Notes under the pieces: generated by a model
The model's input: only the letters and a program-made list of their open reading frames with translations
Database searches by the model: none
Told to the model about the DNA's origin: nothing
NCBI RefSeq assembly: GCF_003797765.1
Contig: NZ_RKMB01000001.1
Coordinates: 186,001-250,000 of the forward strand
From: Ramlibacter sp. WS9
GTDB lineage: Bacteria; Pseudomonadota; Gammaproteobacteria; Burkholderiales; Burkholderiaceae_C
Length of the DNA stretch: 64,000 nt
Direction of reading: 5' to 3'
Position numbers and translations under genes: made by a program
In this document: piece by piece, positions 55,600-63,581 of the stretch
Numbering within the stretch: the first letter of the stretch is position 1
How the letters are laid out: each line of letters begins with the position of its first letter

Positions 55600-56565
55600 T
55601 TATTCGACCTTGCCGATCTTCTTGACCACGTCCACCATGCGGCGGACGTCGGCCTGCACGTACTTCTCGAAATCCGGCGTGTCCTGGTACAGCACCGGGC
55701 TGCCGGCGTTCAGGATCACGTCCTTGACCTTGGCGTCGTTCGCCGCTGCGCGCGCGGCGGCGCGAAGGCGCTGCGCGACGGGCTCGGGCGTGGCCGCGGG
55801 GATGAACAAACCGGACCACTGCGCGTACTCGGCGTCGTAGCCCGCGTCCTTGAGGGAAGGCACGTCGGGCAGCGCGTCGAGCCGGCCGTTACCCCAGTGC
55901 GCCAGCACCCGCACCTTGCCTGCCTTCACATGCTGCAGCACCGTGGCCGGACCGGTGGAGACCGCGTCGATCTGGCCGCCGAGCAGCGCGACGATGGCGG
56001 GCGCCGCGCCGGTGAAGGGCACGTGCGTCATCTTGATGCCGGCGTTCTGCGCGAGGATTTCCATCGGGACGTGCATCGTGCCGTAGTTGCCGGACGAGCC
56101 GTAGTTGATGGCGCCCGGGCGCTTCTTCACGTCTTCCACGAAGTCCTTGACGGTTTTCCACGGCGCATCGGCACGCACCGCCAGCACCGTCGGGTCGGCC
56201 GTGAAGCGCGCAATCGGGCGCAGGGCGTTGAAGCTGTACATGGGCGCACGGCCGAGCAGCGCGTCGGCCTCCGGGATCACGCTGAAAGACGACAGCGCCA
56301 TCAAGACGGTGTAGCCGTCGGCCGGCGCTTTCGCCGCTTGCGCCATGCCGATGCCGCCGCCGGCGCCGCCCTTGTTTTCGATCACCACGGGCTGGCCGAG
56401 CTCACGCGACATCGCCTCAGCCACAGGGCGCGCGACGATGTCCGCCAGGCCGCCCGCCGGGAACGGCACGATCATCGTGATGGGCTTGGACGGATAAGGC
56501 GTTTGCGCACCGGCGAGCCCGGCCGCGAACAACAAGGCGGAAGCGATGAGCAGGCGGCGATGCAT
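55600..56565 (-). CDS. Bug/TctC-family periplasmic binding protein
   Basis: A binding protein of 321 residues with signal peptide MHRRLLIASALLFAAGLAGAQ and the family motifs YPSKPITMIVPFPAGGLADIVARPVAEAM and GGAGGGIGMAQAAKAPADGYTVLMAL. It is the third Bug protein in the window and, like the others, has no TctAB partner nearby. It diverges from the FAH-family hydrolase gene with 95 bases between starts and is followed by the signal-less binding protein. A shared substrate with the hydrolase, an acyl-pyruvate-like acid, is possible but not shown. Confidence 0.92.
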   Translation of the reverse strand: MHRRLLIASALLFAAGLAGAQTPYPSKPITMIVPFPAGGLADIVARPVAEAMSRELGQPVVIENKGGAGGGIGMAQAAKAPADGYTVLMALSSFSVIPEADALLGRAPMYSFNALRPIARFTADPTVLAVRADAPWKTVKDFVEDVKKRPGAINYGSSGNYGTMHVPMEILAQNAGIKMTHVPFTGAAPAIVALLGGQIDAVSTGPATVLQHVKAGKVRVLAHWGNGRLDALPDVPSLKDAGYDAEYAQWSGLFIPAATPEPVAQRLRAAARAAANDAKVKDVILNAGSPVLYQDTPDFEKYVQADVRRMVDVVKKIGKVE

Positions 56566-56660
56566 GACGCGAATCTCCTGTGACGAGTGGCCCGAATTTT
56601 GGTTAGCATGCTACGTTCGCTACGCCATCGCGAGAGAGTTTTCCCCATGAAGTATTCCCT

Positions 56661-57536
56661 ATGAAGATCGCCGCTTACACCCATCAGGGCCAGCCCGCTG
56701 TGGGGCTGGTTTCAGCCGACCTGAAAGAAGTCCGCCCGCTGGACTTGCCTGCTCATCTGCGGGCGTTTGGCGCGCTGCCTGTGATCGAGGCGCTGGCCCG
56801 TGGCGAGCCGATGCCGGCGCTGGGCCCGGCCGTGGCGCTGGAGCACATCCAACTCACCGCACCGCTGCCTCGGCCGCGCCGCAACATCTTCTGCGTCGGA
56901 AAGAACTATCACGCGCACGCGAAGGAGTTTGCGGGCAGCGGCTTCGACAGCAGCGCGAAGGCGGGCGGCGACATCCCCACCGTACCCATCTATTTCACCA
57001 AGGTGCCGGAGTCGGTGATCGGGCCGAACGAACCCATCCTCGTCGTGCCCGAAGTGTCCACGGCGATCGACTACGAAGCAGAGCTCGCAGTAGTGATCGG
57101 CACGGGAGGAAAGGGTATCAAGGCCGCGGATGCGATGAAGCACGTGTGGGGCTACACCATCATCAACGACGTGACGGCGCGCGACTGGCAGAGCCGCCAC
57201 ATGCAATGGGTGCTGGGCAAGTCGTTCGACACCTTCTGCCCGATGGGCCCGTGGCTGGTCAGCGCGGACGAGTGCGACGGCACGAAGACCAGCGTGCGCT
57301 GCTACGTCAACGGCGAGGAGCGGCAGAACGCGTCGACCACCGACCTGATCTTCGACATCCCGACGCTGATCGAGACGCTGTCGGCCGGCATCACCTTGTA
57401 CCCCGGCGACGTCATCGCCACCGGCACGCCGGCCGGTGTTGGCATCGGCTTCAAACCGCCGAAGTACATGAAGGCGGGAGATGTGGTGCGGGTGGAGATC
57501 GACGGGATCGGGGTGCTGGAGAGCCCGGTTCGCTGA
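56661..57536 (+). CDS. Fumarylacetoacetate hydrolase-family protein
   Basis: An enzyme of 291 residues with the FAH fold: FCVGKNYHAHAKEF, the metal-binding DYEAELAVVIG and DVIATGTPAGVGIGF. Such enzymes hydrolyse C-C bonds of acylpyruvates or decarboxylate/hydrate related oxo-acids in aromatic-ring degradation; the specific substrate is unknown. The N-terminal 75 residues form the small domain of the family. No ring-cleavage genes lie nearby. Confidence 0.92.
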   Translation: MKIAAYTHQGQPAVGLVSADLKEVRPLDLPAHLRAFGALPVIEALARGEPMPALGPAVALEHIQLTAPLPRPRRNIFCVGKNYHAHAKEFAGSGFDSSAKAGGDIPTVPIYFTKVPESVIGPNEPILVVPEVSTAIDYEAELAVVIGTGGKGIKAADAMKHVWGYTIINDVTARDWQSRHMQWVLGKSFDTFCPMGPWLVSADECDGTKTSVRCYVNGEERQNASTTDLIFDIPTLIETLSAGITLYPGDVIATGTPAGVGIGFKPPKYMKAGDVVRVEIDGIGVLESPVR

Positions 57537-57621
57537 CATGCTGGGGCGTCGGTTCGATGTGGCTCCCGCACTGGGCAACTGCTAAGATGTGACGAGTTAC
57601 GTTGTACGCCGGAGGCTCGCA

Positions 57622-57852
57622 ATGACCCACTCCAGTATCGAAGAACTTGAATCTGCCGCGTTGCAGTTGCCGCAGCCTCAGCGCGCCCAATTGGCCGAGC
57701 GGTTGCTTGCGAGCCTGGACGAGGATGACGAGGTTCTCGCTGCGTGGGTGGAACAGGCCGAACTGCGAGCCGATGCGCTGGAAAGCGGGCAGTCCGTCGC
57801 TATTCCGATCGATGAGGCCATCGCTCAGGCTCGCGCGGGCCTGCGCCCGTGA
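57622..57852 (+). CDS. Antitoxin, addiction-module (PF09720-type)
   Basis: A 76-residue acidic protein: SSIEELESAALQLPQPQRAQLAERLLASLDEDDEVLAAWVEQAELRADALESG is characteristic of the unstable-antitoxin family paired with ParE/RelE toxins. A GGAGG Shine-Dalgarno lies nine bases before the ATG. Its stop codon overlaps the toxin GTG start. Autoregulation by the complex is usual, but no clear operator is visible in the 85 bases upstream. Confidence 0.92.
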   Translation: MTHSSIEELESAALQLPQPQRAQLAERLLASLDEDDEVLAAWVEQAELRADALESGQSVAIPIDEAIAQARAGLRP

Positions 57853-58142
57853 ACCTTGTCGTTGAAGCGCAGGCGCAGGCCGAGCTCAACGACGCGCGAG
57901 ACTACTATCTTGAGCACGCATCCGCGAATATCGCGAGAGCGTTCCTGGAGCAATTCGAGCGCGCTGTAAATCTTCTGCGTATGCATCCTGCCCTTGGCAC
58001 TCCGGTATCGGCTCGATTGCGCAAGTTGCCGCTTCGCCGATTTCCATACTGGTTGATTTATCGGCTTCATGGCGAAACGCTCAGCATCCTGGCCGTCGCG
58101 CACCAGCGGCGCCGACCGGGGTATTGGAGTCGGTGGCGTTGA
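57849..58142 (+). CDS. Toxin, RelE/ParE family
   Basis: A 97-residue basic protein: VEAQAQAELNDARDYYLEHASANIARAFLEQFERAV followed by RLRKLPLRRFPYWLIYRLHGETLSILAVAHQRRRPGYW has the ParE/RelE pattern, with the late basic cluster as a candidate active region. Translation starts at GTG inside the antitoxin stop (GTGA), typical coupling. Whether it cleaves mRNA or poisons gyrase cannot be told from sequence. Confidence 0.92.
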   Translation: MNLVVEAQAQAELNDARDYYLEHASANIARAFLEQFERAVNLLRMHPALGTPVSARLRKLPLRRFPYWLIYRLHGETLSILAVAHQRRRPGYWSRWR

Positions 58143-58272
58143 GCGTGGCCGGGCTTCGCATATCTTCGCTAGACAATGAAAATGCGCGATACCGGTAGCT
58201 GGCGCTTGGTTGTCGACCCTCCTCCGGCCATTCAGCCAGACCGGAAAATCTGCCTCTGACGCGCGATAGTGC

Positions 58273-58310
58273 TGACATTGGTTGGCGGGTTCTCTCTCCA
58301 ACCAATGTCA
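58273..58310. repeat. Perfect hairpin downstream of the toxin gene
   Basis: TGACATTGGTTGG (58273-58285) and CCAACCAATGTCA (58298-58310) pair perfectly over 13 bp around a 12-base loop. No T-run follows on either strand. It lies between the toxin gene and the convergent DUF2442 remnant. Confidence 0.7.
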
Positions 58311-58341
58311 TAGCTCCCTCTCTCACCCTGGATAGCTACAG

Positions 58342-58533
58342 TCAGTCCGTCAGCCCCTGCACAGCCTCCGGCGGGAAAGAAAATTCGCAATGGTTGTCGA
58401 ACTCCACGACGATCTTGTGACTGCGGGCGTTGAACTTGGCCGCAATCGCCAATGGCGTGTCTGAATCCCTGCGTCGCCCGCGTGCACTGGCTTCTCGAGC
58501 CTGGGCTTGCGAAATCCTGCTGGTCATACCCAT
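58342..58533 (-). pseudogene. Truncated DUF2442 gene
   Basis: A 63-codon frame whose end (HKIVVEFDNHCEFSFPPEAVQGLTD) matches the start of the DUF2442 domain, usually about 80-90 residues long and often paired with DUF4160. It stops right after VQGL, before the conserved C-terminal half, and I see no continuation in the other frames. It probably lost its 3' part by rearrangement; the hairpin at 58273-58310 lies just beyond the break. A short functional form is not excluded. Confidence 0.55.
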
Positions 58534-58555
58534 TCTGTAAAAAGTCCACCAAGCC

Positions 58556-59560
58556 CTACACCACCAGCGCCGGCTCTTCCATCGCCTCGATCTGCTCCTC
58601 CAGCATCAGCACCTGGCCCTGCCAGTAGTCGCTGCTGCCGAACCACGGGAAGTTGATCGGAAAGATCGGGTCGTCCCAACGCCGCGCGAGCCATGCGCTG
58701 TAGTGGATCAGACGCAGCGTACGCAGCGGTTCGATCAGCGCGAGTTCCGCGCGGTCGAACTCGCGCATCTGTTCGTAGCCGTCGACCAGCGCGCCGAGTT
58801 GCCGTTGTCGTTGCGCCCGGTCGCCGGACAGCAGCATCCACAGGTCCTGCACCGCCGGCCCGGTGCGCGCGTCGTCGAGGTCGACGAAGTGCGGCCCCGC
58901 ATCGGGCGTCCACAAGATGTTGCCGGGGTGGCAGTCCCCGTGCAGGCGGATCATCTTGATGTCGCGGTCCACGCGGTTGCCCAGCACGGTGTCGGCGATC
59001 ATGCCCAGCGCCTTTTCACACTGCCTTTCCCATGCCGATTGCACGTCGAGCGGAATCATGTGGTGTTGCAGGAGCCAGTCGCGCGGCTCGACGCCGAAGG
59101 TCTTGAGGTCGAGCGCCGGGCGCGTTTCGAATGGCTTCGTTCTGCCCACCATGTGGATGCGCGCCAGGAAGCGGCCGATCCATTCCAGCACTTCCGTGTC
59201 GTCCAGTTCCGGCGCGCGGCCGCCGCGGCGCGGGCTCACGCTGAAGGCGAAGCCCTCGTGATGGTGCAGCGTCGCGCCATTCAATACCAGCGGCGCGACG
59301 GCGGGTACTTCGGCCGCCGCCAGCTCGGCGGAGAAGGCATGCTCTTCGAGGATCTGGGCTTCGCTCCAGCGGCCGGGCCGGTAGAACTTGGCGACCACCG
59401 CGCTGTGGCCTTCGACGGGTTCTTCCAGGTGCGCCTGGTAGACACGGTTTTCGTAGGAGCTCAGCGCCAGCAGGCGGCCGTCGCCGTGCAGGCCGACCGA
59501 GGCCAGCGCGTCCATGACCGCGTCAGGCGTGAGTGTTTGATAGGGGTGGGCCGTCGACAT
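58556..59560 (-). CDS. srkA: Stress response kinase A
   Basis: A Ser/Thr kinase of 334 residues of the YihE/RdoA family, which in enterobacteria counters cell death under stress. The aminoglycoside-phosphotransferase-like fold shows SSYENRVYQ as the nucleotide loop, the lysine in VVAKFYRPGRW, the catalytic motif HGDCHPGN (207-214) and the metal motif DLDD (227-230). The C-terminus (NFPWFGSSDYWQGQVLMLEEQIEAM) is typical. Its start lies 38 bases inside the upstream kinase-Usp gene, so the three genes 61785-58556 form one compact operon. Confidence 0.94.
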   Translation of the reverse strand: MSTAHPYQTLTPDAVMDALASVGLHGDGRLLALSSYENRVYQAHLEEPVEGHSAVVAKFYRPGRWSEAQILEEHAFSAELAAAEVPAVAPLVLNGATLHHHEGFAFSVSPRRGGRAPELDDTEVLEWIGRFLARIHMVGRTKPFETRPALDLKTFGVEPRDWLLQHHMIPLDVQSAWERQCEKALGMIADTVLGNRVDRDIKMIRLHGDCHPGNILWTPDAGPHFVDLDDARTGPAVQDLWMLLSGDRAQRQRQLGALVDGYEQMREFDRAELALIEPLRTLRLIHYSAWLARRWDDPIFPINFPWFGSSDYWQGQVLMLEEQIEAMEEPALVV

Positions 59561-61037
59561 TCGGCATTGTCGCCTCTGGCTGCACGGTTACATCCGCGGC
59601 GCCGCTTCCCAGCCGGTCGAACGGCAGGCGCTGCTTGACCAGCATCACGCTGCAGGGCGCATCCATGGCAACGCGCACGGGCACGGTGGTAATGAGCCGC
59701 TGCAACTTCAGCCCATGCGTCGCCGCGCCGAGGATCATCAGACTGACGTCGTTGGCGCGCGAATAGCTCAGCAAAGCGGCCGCGACATCGCCGGACTCGA
59801 GCACGTGGAACGAGACCGGATGGGTCTGCAACTCCAGGCCTTGCGCCCACTGCCGGAGCCTATCCAGCTGGGAGCGGTGCACCTCCGTCTCGCTGATGCG
59901 CGAATCGGTGGCGTCGGTGTCGCCGGGGGCGATGACGGTCACGCAAGCCAGGCGCGCGCCCGGCCGCAGGCCCAGCGAACGCCCGGTGGCGCTGCGCAGG
60001 GAAAACAGCGTCGCGTCGGTCGCGTCCCGCCACGGCACCGCCACCATCACGATCGGAGCCTGCTCGATTTGCGCGGACGGCAGGGGGCTGGGCTGGTAGT
60101 GGAGACCGGCGGCTCTGAACCAGCGCTTGAGGTGGACTCGCCAGGACGTTCGAGTGGTGCGCTCGCCCCGCGCACCCACGAGCACCTGGTCCGGGTACGC
60201 GAGGTCGAACGCCAGCTGCGCGGCGGAACCGTAGCGCCGGCCGGCTTCGGGCTCCAGGCAGCGCAGGATGACCTCCTGCAGCCAGGCAGGGATTTGCGGG
60301 TCGTGCGCGCGCGGCGGCGCCGGGTCCATCCACAGACGCTGGCGCAGGCCACCGCGCGTTTCCGGATGGCCGAAGGGCAGCTCGCCGGTCGCCAGCTCGT
60401 AGAGCATCACGCCGATGGCGAACACGTCGCTGCGCGGGTCGCCGCGCACGCCCACCACCTGCTCCGGCGCGATCCACGGCGGCGAGCCGATGGCGACCCG
60501 CATCTCTTCGGCCAGCAGGTCCGGATAGTGGGCATGCCAGCTCAGGCCGAAGTCCAGCAGCACCGCGCTGCCGTCGGGCCGGATCATCACGTTGCCGGGC
60601 TTCAAGTCCAGGTGCACGGCGTCCTGCTCGTGCAGGCTGTGCGCGGCCGTGGCCATGGCCGCTCCGAGCCGTGCGATCTCCCGCGCATCGGGACGCCGCC
60701 GTTCCAACGTCGCGCGGTCGAGCCGATGCTGCAAAGGCTCGCCATCGATGTGCTCCATCACGAGGTAGGGCAGCCGCGCGAGATCGCCCGCGGCGACGAA
60801 TCTGGGCACGTGCGGCCCGGCGAGTACCTGCAGCAACTGGTACTCGACTTCGAAGCTCACGATGTTTTCGGCGCCGTCGCCGGGCGTCATGCGCGGCACC
60901 TTCATCACCATCGGGAACGCGGCCGCGCGCGCGGGATCGGCGTAAGTCACTGCATAGATATGCGCCATCCCCCCGGCATGCAGGCAGTCGCCAACGAGGA
61001 ATCCGTCGATGCGGGTGCTGGGTTCCAGCAGCTTCAT
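59523..61037 (-). CDS. Ser/Thr protein kinase fused to a UspA domain
   Basis: A 504-residue two-module protein. Residues about 10-290 form a Hanks-type kinase: loop HAGGMAHIYAV, ATP lysine K46 in VMKVP, catalytic HLDLKPGN (142-149, with Leu in place of the usual Arg before Asp), DFG (162-164) and APE (190-192). After a basic linker, residues about 350-475 form a UspA domain ending SLMILGAATHGLKLQRLITTVPVRVAMDAPCSVMLVK. It starts four bases after the metallophosphatase stop and overlaps srkA, so kinase, phosphatase and stress sensor are co-produced. There is no membrane segment. Target proteins are unknown. Confidence 0.92.
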   Translation of the reverse strand: MKLLEPSTRIDGFLVGDCLHAGGMAHIYAVTYADPARAAAFPMVMKVPRMTPGDGAENIVSFEVEYQLLQVLAGPHVPRFVAAGDLARLPYLVMEHIDGEPLQHRLDRATLERRRPDAREIARLGAAMATAAHSLHEQDAVHLDLKPGNVMIRPDGSAVLLDFGLSWHAHYPDLLAEEMRVAIGSPPWIAPEQVVGVRGDPRSDVFAIGVMLYELATGELPFGHPETRGGLRQRLWMDPAPPRAHDPQIPAWLQEVILRCLEPEAGRRYGSAAQLAFDLAYPDQVLVGARGERTTRTSWRVHLKRWFRAAGLHYQPSPLPSAQIEQAPIVMVAVPWRDATDATLFSLRSATGRSLGLRPGARLACVTVIAPGDTDATDSRISETEVHRSQLDRLRQWAQGLELQTHPVSFHVLESGDVAAALLSYSRANDVSLMILGAATHGLKLQRLITTVPVRVAMDAPCSVMLVKQRLPFDRLGSGAADVTVQPEATMPNVDGPPLSNTHA

Positions 61038-61041
61038 CGTG

Positions 61042-61785
61042 TCAGGTTCCCTCGGCCAGCCGCGCCGCATCGGCCTCGGGCAGGCCGGCGGCACGGATGG
61101 CGCGCGCGGCGGCCGCGTGGTCGTAAGGCACTCGCAGGAAAGTGAGCGTCAGCGCCGCGGCGTCGAACAGCGCATACATCGCGTCGCTGCGGCCGTCGCG
61201 GGGCTGGCCGGTCGAGCCCACGGTGGCCAGCCAGCGCCGATGGCGCTGCACCGGTATCGCGATGCCGGGCGTCGGCTCGAACGGCATGGCCTTGCCCGAG
61301 GCGCCGCGATAGAAAAGCCGCTGTTCATGCACGTGGCCGCCGAACACGTGGGTCGCACCCCCCGCGTGGTCGAGGCTGTCGCCCGCGCGCCGGGCGTCCA
61401 CCACGTAGGTCCACTTCGCCGGGTCATGCGTGCTGGCGTGTACCAGCAGGATGAAGTCCTGGCGCAGCGTGAGCGGGAGCGCCGAGAGGAAATCGCGTTG
61501 TGCGGCGGTGAGCTGCGTCGCCGTCCAAGCGGCACCGGCTTGGTCGGCGCGGTCGCTGCCCGGGGTCGGTGCCAACGCGGCGTCGTCATGGTTTCCGCGC
61601 ACCACCCATGCGCCTTGCGCCGCCATCTCCATCACGGTGTTCATCACCGGACCCGGATCGCCGCCATAGCCCACGAGGTCCCCGAGAAAAGCGTACTGGT
61701 CCGCGCCGCGAGTCCGTGCATCGGCCAGGCATGCGTCGAGCGCTTGCCGGTTCGCGTGCAGGTCGGACAGGAGGGCGAGTTTCAC
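61042..61785 (-). CDS. Metallophosphoesterase (calcineurin-like)
   Basis: A 247-residue enzyme with the five-block metal site: DLHAN near residue 8, GDLVGYGGDP near 36, GNHDD near 64, the LLVHAST histidine and GGHVHEQ. This YfcE/PrpE-like group includes protein phosphatases and cyclic or dinucleotide phosphodiesterases. Direct coupling to a Ser/Thr kinase gene suggests it may reverse that kinase's phosphorylations; this is inference from position. Confidence 0.9.
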   Translation of the reverse strand: MKLALLSDLHANRQALDACLADARTRGADQYAFLGDLVGYGGDPGPVMNTVMEMAAQGAWVVRGNHDDAALAPTPGSDRADQAGAAWTATQLTAAQRDFLSALPLTLRQDFILLVHASTHDPAKWTYVVDARRAGDSLDHAGGATHVFGGHVHEQRLFYRGASGKAMPFEPTPGIAIPVQRHRRWLATVGSTGQPRDGRSDAMYALFDAAALTLTFLRVPYDHAAAARAIRAAGLPEADAARLAEGT

Positions 61786-61866
61786 AAAGCGATTCGGTCG
61801 AGCTTCCCATCATCCGCCGTCGGCCTCGCTGGGCACCGGCCGGCGGGCGCTACCGGTTGATGAAGA

Positions 61867-62955
61867 TCAAACGAAGCACAGGATGTGCCCAACACGCGGG
61901 TCGCCTCGACCGGCCAGTACCTGGCCATACGCTTGCGCCACTTCCTCCGCGCCACGATGCTGCTGCACACTCAGCCAGGGTTGCTGCGCATCGGTGGCGC
62001 GGGCGCTGAACGCGTGCCAGGCCGTAACCAGTTTTTTGCCGAGTTCCGCCGGGCCCCAGTCGGCCTGGCGCTTCTTGATCTGTGCCGGAGCGAAAAACAA
62101 GGTCGCGCGCGGGCCGGGCAAATCCTTCCCGCCACCCAGCTGCTCCACGTGCGTGCCGCCGATCGAGCAGCTGTATTTCAGGTTGGCGAAGCGGGTGTGG
62201 ATTCGCTTGCGCAAGTCGGCGTTGCCTGCGAAGTCGATGTACACGCACTCTGCGTCGGCGGCCACCTGGTCGAGTTCCTCGTAGGTCAGGACGTGGCTGT
62301 AGCAGCCCAGGCTTTCGCAGAAGGCCTTGTTGCCGGCCGACGTGAGGCCGACGACTTCGATGCCCGGGCGCTGGATGAGCTGGAAGGCTGTGCCATAGGC
62401 CGTCTTGCTCGAAGCGCTGGACAGCAGCGCGATGTCGGCACCGAAGAAATCGTTGTCGGCGAAGAAATCGTCGATCAGCCAGGAGGTGACGAACAGCGGG
62501 CGCAGCAAGGCCTGCACGTCTTCCGTGGCGGGGTTGTAGAACGGGTCGGCGGTGGTGCGCAGGTAATGGTTGTAGACGGCATGCAGGGCAGCGCGGTGCG
62601 GTGCCGCGTCGCTGAAGCCGGCGGCTGAAAGCCGGCCGGGCTGCAGCACCGCCTCGTTCGCCATGGGCCAGTAGCCGTAGAGGCGCTCGCCCACGGCCAC
62701 GCCCGGGTGCAGCGATTGCAGCACGGTGCCGAAGCCCCACACCGGCACGATGCCCCAGCCTGCCTCCCCCGTGGGGAAGAACTGCCAGTAGTTCATCGCG
62801 TCGCCGAACGCGGCATAGGTGATGTTGTTGGACGTCAGCGCGAAGGAGTCGACGCGCACACGGATCTGGCCGTCAGTCAGGGGTGCGGGCTCGCGCGTGT
62901 CGATGCGTGTGGTGCCCAGCTGGTCCTGGCGCACGAGGAGGGTGGTGGTGCTCAT
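61867..62955 (-). CDS. DUF2855 protein
   Basis: A 362-residue protein with the opening LLVRQDQLGTTRIDTREPAPLTDGQIRVRVDSFALTSNNITYAAFGDAM, diagnostic of DUF2855. The central part (IALLSSASSKTAYGTAFQLIQRPGIEVVGLTSAGNKAFCESLGCYSHVLTYEEL) is a medium-chain dehydrogenase/quinone reductase-like nucleotide-binding region, so a zinc-free NAD(P)H oxidoreductase role is plausible. No substrate is known. It is monocistronic with 82 bases to the phosphatase gene downstream. Confidence 0.92.
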   Translation of the reverse strand: MSTTTLLVRQDQLGTTRIDTREPAPLTDGQIRVRVDSFALTSNNITYAAFGDAMNYWQFFPTGEAGWGIVPVWGFGTVLQSLHPGVAVGERLYGYWPMANEAVLQPGRLSAAGFSDAAPHRAALHAVYNHYLRTTADPFYNPATEDVQALLRPLFVTSWLIDDFFADNDFFGADIALLSSASSKTAYGTAFQLIQRPGIEVVGLTSAGNKAFCESLGCYSHVLTYEELDQVAADAECVYIDFAGNADLRKRIHTRFANLKYSCSIGGTHVEQLGGGKDLPGPRATLFFAPAQIKKRQADWGPAELGKKLVTAWHAFSARATDAQQPWLSVQQHRGAEEVAQAYGQVLAGRGDPRVGHILCFV

Positions 62956-63012
62956 CGACGAACCCTAAACGAAACGGCCCGCCGGTTCAACACCGGCGGG
63001 CCGCGTATGTGA

Positions 63013-63090
63013 CTCCCCCCCGAAGCGGCTGCGCCGCCTCCCCCTCAGGGGGCGCCACCAGCGGCCCGGCGAAGCCGGTTCCGCGGTGGC
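63013..63090 (-). repeat. GC-rich intergenic repeat, copy 3 (inverted)
   Basis: The reverse complement of the 32237-32315 and 34707-34786 repeats, from the GGGGGG end through GGCGCCCCCTGAGGGGGAGG to CCACCGCGGAACCGGC. It lies between DUF2855 and ohr. Confidence 0.85.
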
Positions 63091-63110
63091 CCGTGACGGG
63101 ACTGCCTGGG

Positions 63111-63530
63111 TTAGACGAGCGTAACAGCGACGGCGATGTTGCCGCGGGTGGCGTTGGAGTACGGGCACACCTTGTGGGCGGCGTCGATGAGGCCCTGCGC
63201 GGCGGCGCGCTCCATGCCGGGCAGCGTGACGTTCAGGCGGGCGGCGATGCCGTAGACGGCGCCGACCGGGCCCAGGTCGACTTCAGCGTCGACGGCCAGG
63301 TCGGCCGGCAGCGTGATCTTCATCTTGCCGGCGACGGCCTTCATCGCGCCGATGAAACAGGCGGAGTAGCCGGCCGCGAACAGTTGCTCGGGGTTGGTAC
63401 CGCTGCCGCCCATGCCGGGGGGCGAGAGCTTGATGTCAAGCTTGCCGTCGTCGGTGCGCGAGGCGCCGTCACGGCCGCCGGTCGTGTGGGCCTTGGCGGT
63501 GTAGAGGACTTTGTCGAGTTGCGTGGTCAT
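63111..63530 (-). CDS. ohr: Organic hydroperoxide resistance protein
   Basis: A thiol peroxidase of 139 residues that reduces organic hydroperoxides. The two redox cysteines are C58 in GYSACFIGAMKA and C122 in KVCPYSNATRGN, with the glutamate in NPEQLFAAG as part of the active site. The ATG has an AAGGAG Shine-Dalgarno. It is downstream of ohrR in the same direction with 51 bases between, so regulator and target are probably cotranscribed or separately controlled by OhrR. Confidence 0.97.
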   Translation of the reverse strand: MTTQLDKVLYTAKAHTTGGRDGASRTDDGKLDIKLSPPGMGGSGTNPEQLFAAGYSACFIGAMKAVAGKMKITLPADLAVDAEVDLGPVGAVYGIAARLNVTLPGMERAAAQGLIDAAHKVCPYSNATRGNIAVAVTLV

Positions 63531-63581
63531 GGTGGCTCCTTGAGTTCAGGTTGAGAAAAAGGGTTGGGATAAACAGGGGAA

